DNA of 64,000 nucleotides from Dugong dugon. Lineage: Eukaryota; Chordata; Mammalia; Sirenia; Dugongidae. The notes under the pieces were generated by a model, which made no database searches, had not been told where the DNA came from, and saw nothing but the letters and a program-made list of their open reading frames with translations. Of this stretch, positions 1-10,700 are shown in pieces (positions within the stretch are counted from its first letter, which is position 1; the number at the start of each line of letters is the position of its first letter). The stretch covers positions 25,094,501 to 25,158,500 of the forward strand of contig CM057476.1 in assembly GCA_030035585.1 (NCBI GenBank), given 5' to 3'. A program made the translations under genes and the position numbers.

Positions 1-950
1 TGTGCCACTGTGCATGTGCCTACTTGTCACCTACTCCCCCCAAAGGGCCCAGTGGGGGGCAGCAGCAGTGGCAGTGAGACAGCAAGAGAGCTCACCCACT
101 GCTCCTTCCTCCTTTCCCCCAATCCAGTGCAAGGTGGCACCCCTGTGCATGCATCCGCCAGGCAAGACTCTATCCCTTAACCCGCCCAGTGAGGGGTAGA
201 AGAGCCGTGACTGTGTGCACATTCCCCCATAGCCCCTTCCTCCTTCCCCCCACCTCATGTGAGGCAGCACCACTGTGTGCACATCCACCAGGTGTGACTC
301 TCTCCCTTAACCCGCCCAGCGAGAGACAGAGGAGCCCTGACTGTGCGCACACCCCACCGCAGCCCCTTTCTCCCTCCCCGCATCTGACACGAGGCAGTAC
401 AACTGTGTGCACATCCACCAGGCGACTCCATCCCTTAACCCACCTAGCAGGGGCAAAGAAGCCACGACTGTGCTTGCATCCCACCACAGCCCATTTTTCC
501 CTCCCCTGACGCAAGGCAGCACCTCTGTGAGAATCTGCCAGGCTCAACTCCATCCCTTAACCCACTCAGCGAGGGGGAGAGGAGATGCAACCACATGCAC
601 ATCCCCCCGCAGCAAAATTTCCTCCCTTCCCTCGTCTGAAGCAAGGAGGCACCACTGTGCAGGCACCCACCAGGACCAACTCCATCCCTTAACCCTCCCA
701 GCAAGGGGCAGAGGGGCTATAACTACATGTGCATCCCCCCTGAGGCCCTTTCCTCCTTCCCCCTGCCCAGAAAAGGGCAGAAGAGGAGTCATTGCACGTG
801 TATCCACCCACTGTACCTTCTTCTGTCTTCTCACCACCGACAGTCAGATGCAGCAAGACTGGGAACATTCACCTGCTGTTCCTTCCTCCTTACCCTGCCC
901 AGGAGGAGGTGGAGGTAGAGAAACTGTGTGAACATCTGCCTGCTGCCCCC
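1..950 (+). repeat. Tandem array of ~128-bp GC-rich units (5' UTR of the old L1)
   Basis: The landmark TCCCTTAACCC recurs at about 173, 303, 431, 553 and 685, a period of 122-132 bp. Each unit also carries a CACCACTGTG/CACATCCACCAGG-like block and a pyrimidine-rich block. More diverged units appear on both sides (about 45, 770 and 900), giving about seven. The array may begin beyond the window edge. Its position just before L1 ORF1 remnants, with no other element between, suggests promoter monomers of this L1 lineage. Long open frames here are by-products of the repeat and are not called as genes. Confidence 0.75.
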
Positions 951-1333
951 CCTTACATACTAGGTCACCTCTCCCACAACCAGCGAGAGGTAATGAGCAC
1001 ACCCCTACTCACCCACCACATCCTCCACATTGACCATTTTACCTGCATGGAGAGCACAAATCCTTGCTCCTCAGTCACCAAACCAAAGACAGATGGAGGC
1101 CACAGCCCAACCCACCCACCCTCAGCTGCCCCACAAAATCAGTAAACAGAGACCTGAGCTCCCACACCTACCTACCACTTCACTTGCCCAAAGACAGGTA
1201 GGTAATGATCCAGCACAGCCAGTCCAGCAACCAGAGCATTGCTCCAGCTATTCCTGCCACGAATCGCCAAAACAAAACAAAACAAGACCCACTAAACAAT
1301 TACACAAATAAAAAATAATACAATAACATATTA

Positions 1334-2345
1334 ATGTCCCGGAGACAACAGGCAATACAAAACCACCTAAAAAAGCACGGGAAGACGGCCCCAGCAAGTG
1401 ACCATAATAAAGAATCAGAAATCCTCCCTGAGAAAGAAAAGATAATGGAGCTTCCTGATAAGGAATTCAAAAGGCTTAAGTACAGGGACCTCAAAAGAAT
1501 CAAGGAAAACACAGACAAAACTATGGAAAACACAACCAAACCCAAGGAAACCACAGACAAAACACTAGCAGAATTCAGGAAAACAACACAAGAACAAAAT
1601 AAATAGACAATTGGAAATCATACAGAAACAGCAACTAGAAATCCACAAGCTTAACAATAAAATTGTAGAACAGACAACTCAATGGAAAGTTGTAGGAGTA
1701 AAACTGAAACAATGGAATACAGGATCAGTGGAATAGAAGACCAGTCCCTTGACATTAATCTGTTGCAGGAACAATCAAAAGAGAGAATGAAGAAAAATTT
1801 AAAAAACCTAAGAGTTATGTGGCACACCATCAAGCAGAGTAACTCACACGTGATCGGAATCCCTGAAGAGAAGAGTCAACAAAAAGCACAGAGAGAATTG
1901 CTGAAGATATGCTGACAGAAAACTTCCCTAATATCATGAAAGATGAGAAGATAACCATACAAGAAGCACAATGAACCCATACAGGATAAATTCCAATAGA
2001 AAAACACTGACACATATCACAATCAAACTTTCTAAAACCAAAGACAAAGAAAGAATCTTGAAAGTAGCTCAGGAAAAATGAAAGATCATCTACAAAGGGG
2101 CATCCATAAGACTAAGTTCTTATTACTCGGAAGAAACCATGCAGGCAAGAAGACAATGAGATAATATATATGAAACCTTGAAAGAAAAAAACTGCCAACC
2201 AACAATTACACATGCAGCAAAATTATCCCTCAAATATGATGGTGAAATTAGGACATTTCCAGATAAACAGAAGTTAAAGGAATTTGTAAAAACTAGATCA
2301 ACTTTGCAAGAAATACTACAGGGAGCCCTCTGGACAGAAAACTAA
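1334..2345 (+). pseudogene. L1 ORF1 remnant (RNA-binding ORF1p)
   Basis: Starts at an ATG in a context like that preceding the young L1's ORF1. Pieces recognisable by translation include an acidic/Lys-rich N-terminus, a coiled-coil-like stretch, an RRM-start motif resembling HVIGIPEE near 1849-1872, and a C-terminal block with the sense of 'MQARRQ' and 'FPDKQKLKEF'. Several stops and frameshifts break it, for example the stop ending the first open segment at 1606. ORF1p normally trimerises and coats L1 RNA. This copy cannot make it. Confidence 0.75.
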
Positions 2346-2479
2346 CAACACACCAGACAACAACCTGAGATTAACACACATGACAACATCAGACAGGTAC
2401 CAACCCAGATAAAGGACTCTCAAAAATAAAATAAAGCTTAAAGACTGAAAACAGGGAACCAGAGACCTCAGTCTGTAAC

Positions 2480-3060
2480 TGATAACCACTTCAAAACTCC
2501 TAGAATCAAATGAGAATGAAAAGAACATACCAAAACCTTTGGGACACAGCAAAAGCAGTGCTCAGAGATCAATTTATAGCAATAAATGCACATATCAAAA
2601 AAGAAGAAAATGAAATTGTTCACCCTACAACTCGAACAATTAGAAAGAGAGCAGCAAAAGAAGCCCACAGTTGCCAGAAGAAATGAAATAATAAAAATTA
2701 GAGCAGAAATAAATGAAACAGAGAACAGAAAAACAATAGAATCAACAAGACTAAAAACTGATTTTTGAAAGGATTAATAAAATCGACAAACCACCAGCCA
2801 AACTGACAAAAGAAAAACAGAAGATGCATATAATCCAAATTAGAAGTGAGATGGGTGACATTACAACAGAACAACTGAAATAAAAAGGATTATAACAGCA
2901 TAGTACAAAAAAAATTGTACTCCAACAAATTTGAAAACCACACAAACTGAGGTAGAAAATTTGAACAGATTTGTAACAAAAGAAGAAATTGAAAGGGCCA
3001 AAAAAAAAAAAAAAAACAAACAAAAAGATCCCCGGTCCAGACAACTTCACTGGAGAATTC
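2480..3060 (+). pseudogene. L1 ORF2 fragment
   Basis: Translation in shifting frames gives the linker after the endonuclease ([12 protein letters not shown]-like at about 2525-2560) through to the [12 protein letters not shown]-like start of the reverse-transcriptase domain near 3030-3060. The sequence then leaves ORF2 abruptly. Endonuclease and the FADD catalytic motif are absent. It belongs to the old L1 occupying the left end of the window. Confidence 0.7.
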
Positions 3061-4283
3061 TACCAAGGCAAGAGAAGACACTGAGAGGAATGCAGGAATA
3101 AAGGACAACTACGGTAACTACTATGGCATAGACAATCCTGTAACAATAGAATCAACAAACAATAATCTACAAATGGATACAGAGACAGGTAGATAGATAT
3201 GCCAAGAAGTGAGGGAGGGGGTAAGAGAGCACACCCACCAGCAGATACAGGTTTAGTGGTGGAAACTTCTAAATACATGACTGTATGCGCTCCTTATATA
3301 TTAATACAGACAATAGTGTATGCAAATGGCACCGTCAGAGAAATCTCTTAGACATAACTAAACACCTCACAGGATGAAGTTCCCAGGCTTGAAGGCAAAG
3401 GACCATAGACTCAGGGGACATCTACATCAATTGGCACAACATAGTTCTTAAAGACAATGTTCTACACCCTACTGTGGTGAGTAGCATCTGAGGTCTTAAA
3501 AGCTTGTGAACAGCCATCTAAGATACAACTATTTGTCTCTTCTAGTTTGGAGCAAAGGAAAATGAAAAAAAAAAATTAAAGACTCAAGGGAGAATTTAGT
3601 CCAGAGGCCTAATGGACCACATGAACCACAACCTACATGACACTGACACCAGAAGAACTAGATGGTGCCTGGCTACAACTACTGACCACTCCGACTGGGA
3701 TTACAACAGAGGGTCCTGGACAGAGCGGGAGAAAAATGTAGAACAAAAGATCAAATTCACAAAAAAGACTAGACTTACCGCTCTGACAGTGACTGGAGGA
3801 ACCCTGGAGACCATGGCCCCCAGACATCCTTCTAACTCAGAATTGAAGCCACTCCCAAAGTTCACTTTTCAGCTGAAGATTAGGCAGGCGTACAAAACAA
3901 ACAGTAACACACTTGAGGAATGTGCTTCTTAGATCAATCAAGTATGTGAGTGAGATCAAATGGGCAACACCTGCCCAAAAACAAAGATGAGAAGGCATAA
4001 AGGGACAGGAAAACTAGACTAATGGCACCAGGGAACCTGGGGTAGAAGAGGAAAGAGGGAGAGTGTTGCCACAGTGCAGGACTGCAACCAATGTCATGAA
4101 ACAATCTGTGTATAAATTTTTGAATGAGAAACTAATTTGCTCTGTAAACTTTCACCTAAAGCACAATTTTAAAAAAAAAAGGTATTTGATGAAAATTTTA
4201 AAAACACACACCTAAAAAACTTACGGATAAAAGAAAAAAAAATCAGTTGACATTCAAAATATTTAGAACTAAAGAATGATTTT

Positions 4284-4299
4284 AAAAAAAAGACTTACA
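4284..4299 (+). repeat. Target-site duplication, left copy, of the L1 composite
   Basis: An A-run followed by GACTTACA lies directly before the L1 5' end and recurs at 17347-17362 after the last A-tail. It is preceded by TTTT, giving TTTT/AAAA, the classic L1 endonuclease cleavage context. The duplication flanks both L1 copies together, not each one. The interrupted sequence is an ancient L1 ORF2. Confidence 0.85.
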
Positions 4300-6310
4300 G
4301 GGGCAAGATGGCGCTCTAGGCAGAAACACCACGCCGTCCCTCCACAGCAAAGATCCGAAAAACTAAGCCTAACAGAGAATCAACAATCCTGAAACCCTAG
4401 AACACCAAATGAAGAGATAAAGAACTCAGCCAAACACCAAACGGAGTGAGAATACTAAAAGAGAACGGAGAGCGAGGAGAGACTCAGGCAGAGATTCCTT
4501 ACCAGCTAACGCAGCGCGGATCCACCATCTTGGATTCCTATCGGAGACCAGCAAACGGGAGAGCAGCCTTGCAGAGCATCTGGTCGGAGACAGAACGACC
4601 GGTAAACTGCGGTGCGCGCTCTCCCACCACCCACCCCTCTCCGCCTCAGCTGGGGATCCCCTGCTTTCCGTGGCCAGGGTCTCTGGGCTGGGGGGTGCTG
4701 GTGCTTGGATTCCGCGCGCCTGGGCTGGCGGCTTTCTGGGAGCCGTTTGCTGGCAGCTAGCGAACCTTTCTCTGCCGCCTCCCCCTCCTTTTGCCTGGGT
4801 GCCTGGTTCCGAGTGCCGTCTCTGCTCTCTCCTGCGGGGCTGTAGGGCTGCGTGCGGGCGTGTGGCTGTTTCTGGGTCTGGGCTCCCGCGTGGGTGGGAT
4901 CCCGGGGCCTTTGTTCGTTCGCCCCTCTGCTTTCCGTGGCCGGGGTCCCTGGGCGGGGGGGCGCCGGTGCTTGGGTTCCGCGCGCCCGGGCTGGGGGCTT
5001 TCTGGGAGCCGTTTGCTGGCACCTAGCGGACCTTTTTCTGCCGCCTCCCCCTCCTTTTGCCTGGGTGCCTGGGTCCGGGTGCTGTCTCTGCTCTCTCCTG
5101 CGGGGCTGTGGAGCTGCGTGCGGGCGTGTGGCTGTTTCTGGGTCTGGGCTCCCGCGTGGGTGGGATCCCGGGGCCTTTGTTCGTTCACCCCTCTGCTTTC
5201 CGTGGCCGGGGTCCCTGGGCGGGGGGGCGCCGGTGCTTGGGTTCCGCGCGCCCGGGCTGGGGGCTTTCTGGGAGCCGTTTGCTGGCACCTAGCGGACCTT
5301 TTTCTGCCGCCTCCCCCCCCTTTTGCCTGGGTGCCTGGTTCCGAGGGCCGTCTCTGCTCTCTCCTGCGGGGCTGTAGGGCTGCGTTCGGGCGTGTGGCTG
5401 TTTCCAGGTCTGGGCTCCCGCGCGGGTGGGATCCTGGGGCCTTTGTTCGTTGGCCCCTCTGCTTCCCGTGGCCACGGTCACTTAACCCCGAGACTATCGG
5501 CTTCTTGGAATTCGCGCCCCTGAGTGGGGGCTCTCTGGGTCCCATTTGTAGGCACTGACTGCTGGTGTTGCCCTTTTTTTTTTTTTTCTCAATTTTATTT
5601 TTCTTCCATTTTTGATTAGTTCTGTCATATTTTACCTCTTTTTCTCTTTTGTCTTTCTTCATTGCTTAATTTCTTGTCCCTCTATCTCTTCCTTCTCTTT
5701 CTGATCCCTGAATACCAGGCGATGTATGCCTCTGTACCTTCTGGCCAGGCTGAGCTGTGAAAATTGAGACCGACTCCCCCAGACCTCATAGCTGCATCGG
5801 TGCGATCCCTGGGAACTTTGCAGTTTTTTAACTTTTCTGACTTTCATTTGGTCATTCTTTCCTTTTCTTTCTCTTCCCCCTTCTGGTTTCCTCCATCCCA
5901 TAGTCTCTCATCTGTACATTCCAACGACAAACTCCCCTAGCATTCTTTTATGTTTGTACGCTTTTTGCTCCTCCTCCTCTCTCCTCTCTCCCATATCCAG
6001 CTTAGCTTCACACATAACCATCTTCCCGCTGCACCCTACCTACCTGCACCGTGCACTAGACATCACATCACCAAGCGGTGCAGGCACGCCCTATTGGAAC
6101 CTGCCCAGCACTGACTACCGACCGTCCTGGTGGCTGCGGTGAGTGCCACAAGCAACCCATCCCAGTGGCTCCTCCTCAACTAGATCTGCCCAGCTGTACC
6201 ACAAGAACGAAAAAAAAAAAAAAAATCTACAATCAATAAACGAGAGAAATATCTACTGAATGCCCCGAAAACAGCAAACAATATCAAAACATTAACAAAA
6301 ACAAGACAAG
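4300..6310 (+). promoter_or_regulatory. L1 copy A 5' UTR / internal promoter region
   Basis: The first bases contain CAAGATGGCG (4304-4313), the YY1-type motif found at the start of L1 5' UTRs in other mammals, where it sets the transcription start. A reverse motif CCATCTTGG lies near 4527-4535. A very GC- and CpG-rich block of 266-bp monomers occupies 4664-5461, followed by pyrimidine-rich sequence (about 5570-6010) and an A-run before ORF1. The older sister element at 21.4 kb has the same plan. Promoter function is inferred from L1 biology. Confidence 0.75.
4664..5461 (+). repeat. Three tandem 266-bp CpG-rich monomers
   Basis: The landmark CTTTCCGTGGCC starts at 4664, 4930 and 5196, and a variant CTTCCCGTGGCC starts at 5462, each exactly 266 bases apart. 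Units two and three are nearly identical; unit one differs more. A degenerate half-unit follows 5462. This resembles the monomer arrays of mouse L1 promoters in layout but not obviously in sequence. Because 266 is not a multiple of three, open frames crossing the array read each unit in a different phase. Confidence 0.9.
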
Positions 6311-7309
6311 ATGGCTCCAATAGGCGTCCAAATTAAAACACCAGATAACTCTCCTGTGGAAGAAAATGCACTAGAAGTATCTGATACGGAACTCAAATCA
6401 CTAATACTCGGAATTTTCCAAGAACTGAGGCAAAAAGCTGACAAACATGAGGAAAAAATAGACAAATTTATGGAAAATACAGACATAAAATTGGAAGAAT
6501 TCAGGAAGATGATGCAAGAACAAAATGCCAAAATAAATTCACAACTCGAAATTATACAAAAACAACAATTAGAAATCCAAAAGATAAACAACAAGATTTC
6601 AGAAATGGACGGTGTCATAGAAGGGCTGAGAAGTAGATTTGAAACCATGGAAGACAGGATCAGTGGAACTGAAGACAAACACTTGGATACAACTCTGTTT
6701 CAGGAAAACGCAGAAAAAAGAACAAAGAAAAATGAAGAGACCCTGAGAGTTATGTGGGACACAATTAAAAGCAAAAACTTACGAGTGATTGGCATACCAG
6801 AACAGGGGAAGAAAACAGAAAACACAGAGAGGATCATTGAGGAACTGCTGACAGAAAACTTTCCCAATATCATGAAAGATGAAAAGCTGGTCATCCAAGA
6901 AGCTCAACGAACCCCATATAGAATAGACCCCAAAAGAAAATCACCAAGACATATCATATTCACACTCGCTAAAACTAAAGACAAACAAAGAATCCTGAGA
7001 GCAGCTCGGGAAAAACAAGAAGTCACATACAGAGGAGAAACAATAAGACTAAGCTCAGATTATTCAGCAGAAACCATGCAGGCAAGAAGGCAATGGGATG
7101 ACATATATAAAATCTTGAAAGAAAAAAATTGTCAGCCAAGAATAATATATCCTGCAAAACTCTCATTCAGATTTGATGGTGAAATTAGGTCATTTCCAGA
7201 TAAACAGAAACTAAAGGAATATGTAAAAGTCAAACCAAACTTACAAGAATTATTAAAGGGAGTTCTTCGATCTGAGGACAAACAGCTTAAGCCCTCAGGC
7301 AGGACCTAG
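6311..7309 (+). CDS. L1 ORF1 protein (nucleic-acid-binding chaperone), 332 aa
   Basis: ORF1p forms trimers that coat L1 RNA in cytoplasmic particles and assist reverse transcription. The start is the first ATG after the 5' UTR A-run, in good context (A at -3, G at +4). Residues about 30-150 are Lys/Glu/Gln-rich with heptad-like spacing, as expected for the coiled coil. The RRM begins at NLRVIGIPE (156-164). A C-terminal domain with PRHIIFTLAK and a Phe/Pro-rich end (RSFPDKQKLKEY) follows. Length matches human ORF1p (338 aa). The older sister at 23.3 kb is the same protein with a stop and a frameshift. No break is seen here. Confidence 0.93.
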   Translation: MAPIGVQIKTPDNSPVEENALEVSDTELKSLILGIFQELRQKADKHEEKIDKFMENTDIKLEEFRKMMQEQNAKINSQLEIIQKQQLEIQKINNKISEMDGVIEGLRSRFETMEDRISGTEDKHLDTTLFQENAEKRTKKNEETLRVMWDTIKSKNLRVIGIPEQGKKTENTERIIEELLTENFPNIMKDEKLVIQEAQRTPYRIDPKRKSPRHIIFTLAKTKDKQRILRAAREKQEVTYRGETIRLSSDYSAETMQARRQWDDIYKILKEKNCQPRIIYPAKLSFRFDGEIRSFPDKQKLKEYVKVKPNLQELLKGVLRSEDKQLKPSGRT

Positions 7310-7552
7310 GACCTAGGACGCAGGTTAACATGAACCAGATACCATTCTAGGAACTGAACTACAGACGACTTTCCAAAAACAAAAGATATACAACAGGGAA
7401 TCAGAGAAATCAATCAAAGGATGACAACAACATCAAAACAATGAAAGAGGGAACAAACGGCATAGGTATAGAACCTTCTAAAGGAGAAGAAGGCAAGGCG
7501 ATACCAAGTAACGGTAGACTGCTTCAAAATTATAAAGATAAGGGTAAAATTC

Positions 7553-7744
7553 ATGGTAACCACAAAAAAAGTTAACAAACCAACTCATAAAAATAAAGAC
7601 GAAAAACATAAAGTCTCAACAAAAACAAAACCTACAAAAACAAAAGAAATGAACACAAAATCCACAAACAAAAGGAACTCAGCACAAGAGAGTAAGAAGA
7701 ACAAAGAAAACTTCAGCATCACAAAAAAAAGCACTACAAAATGA
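7553..7744 (+). CDS. Lys-rich small ORF in the L1 inter-ORF spacer, 63 aa, overlapping the ORF2 start
   Basis: An ATG at 7553 opens a 63-codon frame in the 431-bp spacer. The product is mostly Lys, Thr, Asn and Ser. Its TGA (7742-7744) overlaps the ORF2 ATG (7741-7743) as ATGA, an arrangement that can allow termination-reinitiation. Known L1s translate ORF2 inefficiently after upstream termination, so a spacer ORF ending at this point could matter. It could also be chance in A-rich DNA with few stops. The older sister keeps the start ATG (24565) and the ATGA (24753-24756) in the same frame, but its frame stops early, at 24661. No homology to a known protein is recognised. Confidence 0.35.
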   Translation: MVTTKKVNKPTHKNKDEKHKVSTKTKPTKTKEMNTKSTNKRNSAQESKKNKENFSITKKSTTK

Positions 7745-10700
7745 CAGCAACAAACTCACATCTATCAATAATTACACTGAACGTAAATGGACTCAATGCA
7801 CCCATAAAGCGACGGAGAGTGGCAGAATGGATAAGAAAACAGGATCCATCTATTTGCTATCTACAAGAGACACATCTTAGAAACAAAGATGTGAATTTAT
7901 TAAAAATCAAAGGTTGGAAAAAAATATATCAAGCTAACAACTATCAAAAAAGAGCAGGAGTGGCGATTCTAATCTCAGATAAAATAGACTTTAAAACAAA
8001 ATCTACCATAAAAGACAAAGAAGGACACTATATAATGATTAAGGGGATGATCCATCATGAAGACATAACCATAATAAATATCTATGCACCCAATGACAGG
8101 GCTCTAAAATACATAAAAAAAACTCTAACAGCACTGAAAAGAGAAATTGACAGTTCCACAATAATAGTAGGAGACTTCAACACACCACTCTCAGTAAAGG
8201 ACAGAACAACTAAAAAGAAACTTAGCAAAGATACAGAAGACCTAAAGGACACAATCAGCCAACTGGACCTCATAGACATATATAGAACACTCCATCCAAC
8301 CGCTGCAAAGTACACATTCTTTTCCAATGCACATGGAACGTTCTCCAGAATAGACCACATCTTAGGCCACAGAGCAGTCCTCAACAAGATCCAAAATGCT
8401 GAGATAATTCACAGTATCTTCTCTGACCACAATGCCATCAAGGTAGAAATTAACACTAGAAAGAGCAAGGAAAAAAAATCAAACACATGGAAACTGAATA
8501 ATAATCTGCTTACACATCAATGGGTAATAGAAGAAATCAGAGATGGAATTAAAAAATTCCTAGAATCAAATGAAAATGAAAACACATCATACCAAAACCT
8601 TTGGGACACAGCAAAGGCAGTCCTCAGAGGACAATTTATAGCAATAGATGCACATATCAAAAAAGAAGAAAGGGACAAAATCAAAACATTAACTACAGAA
8701 CTCAAACAAATAGAAAGAGAACAACAAAAAAAGCCTACAACCACCGGAAGAAAGGAAATAGTAAAGATCAGAGCAGAAATCAATGAAATAGAGAACAGAA
8801 AAACAATAGAAAGAATCAACAAAACCAAAAGTTGGTTCTTTGAAAGAATCAACAAAATCGACAAACCACTGGCCAGACTGACAAAAGAAAAACAGCAGAG
8901 GGCACAAATAACCCAAATAAGAAATGAAATGGGGGACATTACAACAGACCCAACTGAAATAAAAAGGATTATAACAGAATATTATGAAAAACTATATTCC
9001 AACAAATTTGAAAACCTAGAGGAAATGGATAAATTTCTAGAAACATACGGCCTACCCAAACTACAACAAAGTGATATTGAAAATCTGAACAGACCCATAA
9101 CAAGAGAAGAGATTGAAAAGGTAATAAAAAAACTCCCAACCAAAAAAAGCCCTGGCCCAGATGGCTTCACTGGAGAATTCTACAAAACATTTACAGAAGA
9201 GCTCGTACCAGTTCTACTCAAGTTATTTCAGAGCATAGAAGAGGAAGCAACACTTCCAAATTCATTCTATGAAGCCAGCATAACGCTGATACCAAAACCA
9301 GGCAAAGACATCACAAAAAAAGAAAATTACAGACCAATATCTCTCATGAATATAGATGCAAAAATTCTGAACAAAATTTTAGCCAATAGAATTCAGTATC
9401 ATATCAAAAAAATAATACACCACGACCAAGTAGGATTCATACCAGGTATGCAAGGATGGTTTAACATTAGAAAATCCATCAAAGTAATCCACCACATAAA
9501 TAAAAGGAAAGAAAAAAATCACATGATTATCTCAATTGATGCAGAAAAGGCATTTGACAAAGTCCAACACCCATTCCTGATAAAAGCTCTCAATAAAATA
9601 GGTATAGAAGGGAAATTTCTCAACATCATAAAGGGCATCTATGCAAAACCAACAGCCAACATCATTCTTAATGGAGAAAGGCTGAAAACATTCCCCCTGA
9701 AAACAGGAACAAGACAAGGATGCCCTTTATCACCACTCCTATTTAACATTGTGCTGGAAGTTCTCGCTAGAGCAGTAAGGCAAGAGAAAGAAATAAAGGG
9801 CATCCAAATTGGTAATGAAGAAGTTAAACTCTCCCTGTTTGCAGATGATATGATACTATACATAGAAAACCCTAAAGACTCCACGAGAAATTTACTGGAA
9901 CTAATAGAAAGATTCAGCAGAGTAGCAGGATACAAGATAAACATTCAAAAATCAGTTGGATTCCTATACACCAGTAAAGAGAACGATGAAAAGGAGATCA
10001 GGAAATCAATACCATTTTCAATAGCCCCTAAAAAGATAAAATACTTAGGAATAAATCTGACCAGGGATGTAAAAGACCTATACAAAGAAAACTACAAAAC
10101 ACTGCTGCATGAAACCCAAAGGGATCTACATAAATGGAAAAACATACCATGCTCATGGATAGGCAGACTCAACATTGTGAAAATGGCAATTCTACCTAAA
10201 GCAATTTACAAATACAATGCAATTCCGATACAAATACCAACAACATTCTTCAAAGAGATGGAAAAACTAATTATTAACTTTATATGGAAAGGGAAGAAAC
10301 CCCGAATAAGTAAAGCACTACTGAAGAAGAAGAATAAAGTTGGAGGACTCACACTACCTGACTTGAGAACCTACTATACAGCTACAGTACTCAAAACAGC
10401 CTGGTACTGGTACAACAACAGAGACATTGACCAATGGAACAGAATTGAGAACTCAGATGTAAATCCATCCACCTACGGTCACCTGATTTTTGACAAGGGC
10501 CCAAAATACATCAAATGGGGAAAAGATAGTCTTTTTAACAAATGGTGCTGGCAAAACTGGATATCCATTTGTAGAAAAATGAAACAGGACCCATACCTCA
10601 CACCATATACAAAAACTACTTCAAAATGGATCAAAGACCTGAATATAAAGCCTCAAACTATAAAATTCATAGAAGAAAAAATAGGACCAACACTTCAGAC

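Larger units (their letters stand above)
1..4180 (+). mobile_element. Old, internally deleted L1 of the elephant-type lineage, cut by the window's left edge
   Basis: The stretch reads as one L1 in sense orientation: a GC-rich repeat-bearing 5' region (1 to about 1330), ORF1 remnants (about 1334-2345), ORF2 remnants (about 2480-3060) and a 3' UTR (about 3340-4165) ending in an A-run near 4173. Blocks match the young L1 at 4.3-13 kb: the ORF2 piece near 2505-2960 matches about 8560-9010 there, and the 3' UTR piece near 3420-3530 matches about 11805-11920. The start of ORF2, including the endonuclease, and nearly everything after the early reverse-transcriptase region are missing, so large deletions have occurred. 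Many stops and indels show it is long dead. About 3060-3340 does not align obviously with the young L1 and may be a lineage-specific 3' UTR. Confidence 0.8.

Noticed and set aside
407-931. 174-codon frame near the left edge
   Set aside because: Lies in the ~128-bp tandem repeats, has no family resemblance, and repeats itself with the array.
4664-5461. CpG-rich block as a host gene promoter
   Set aside because: Explained fully as L1 5' UTR monomers within an element bounded by a target duplication.
4791-5558. 255-codon plus-strand frame across the L1 monomers
   Set aside because: Repeats of 266 bp read in shifting phases; it is a by-product of a stop-poor GC-rich array, upstream of the true ORF1.
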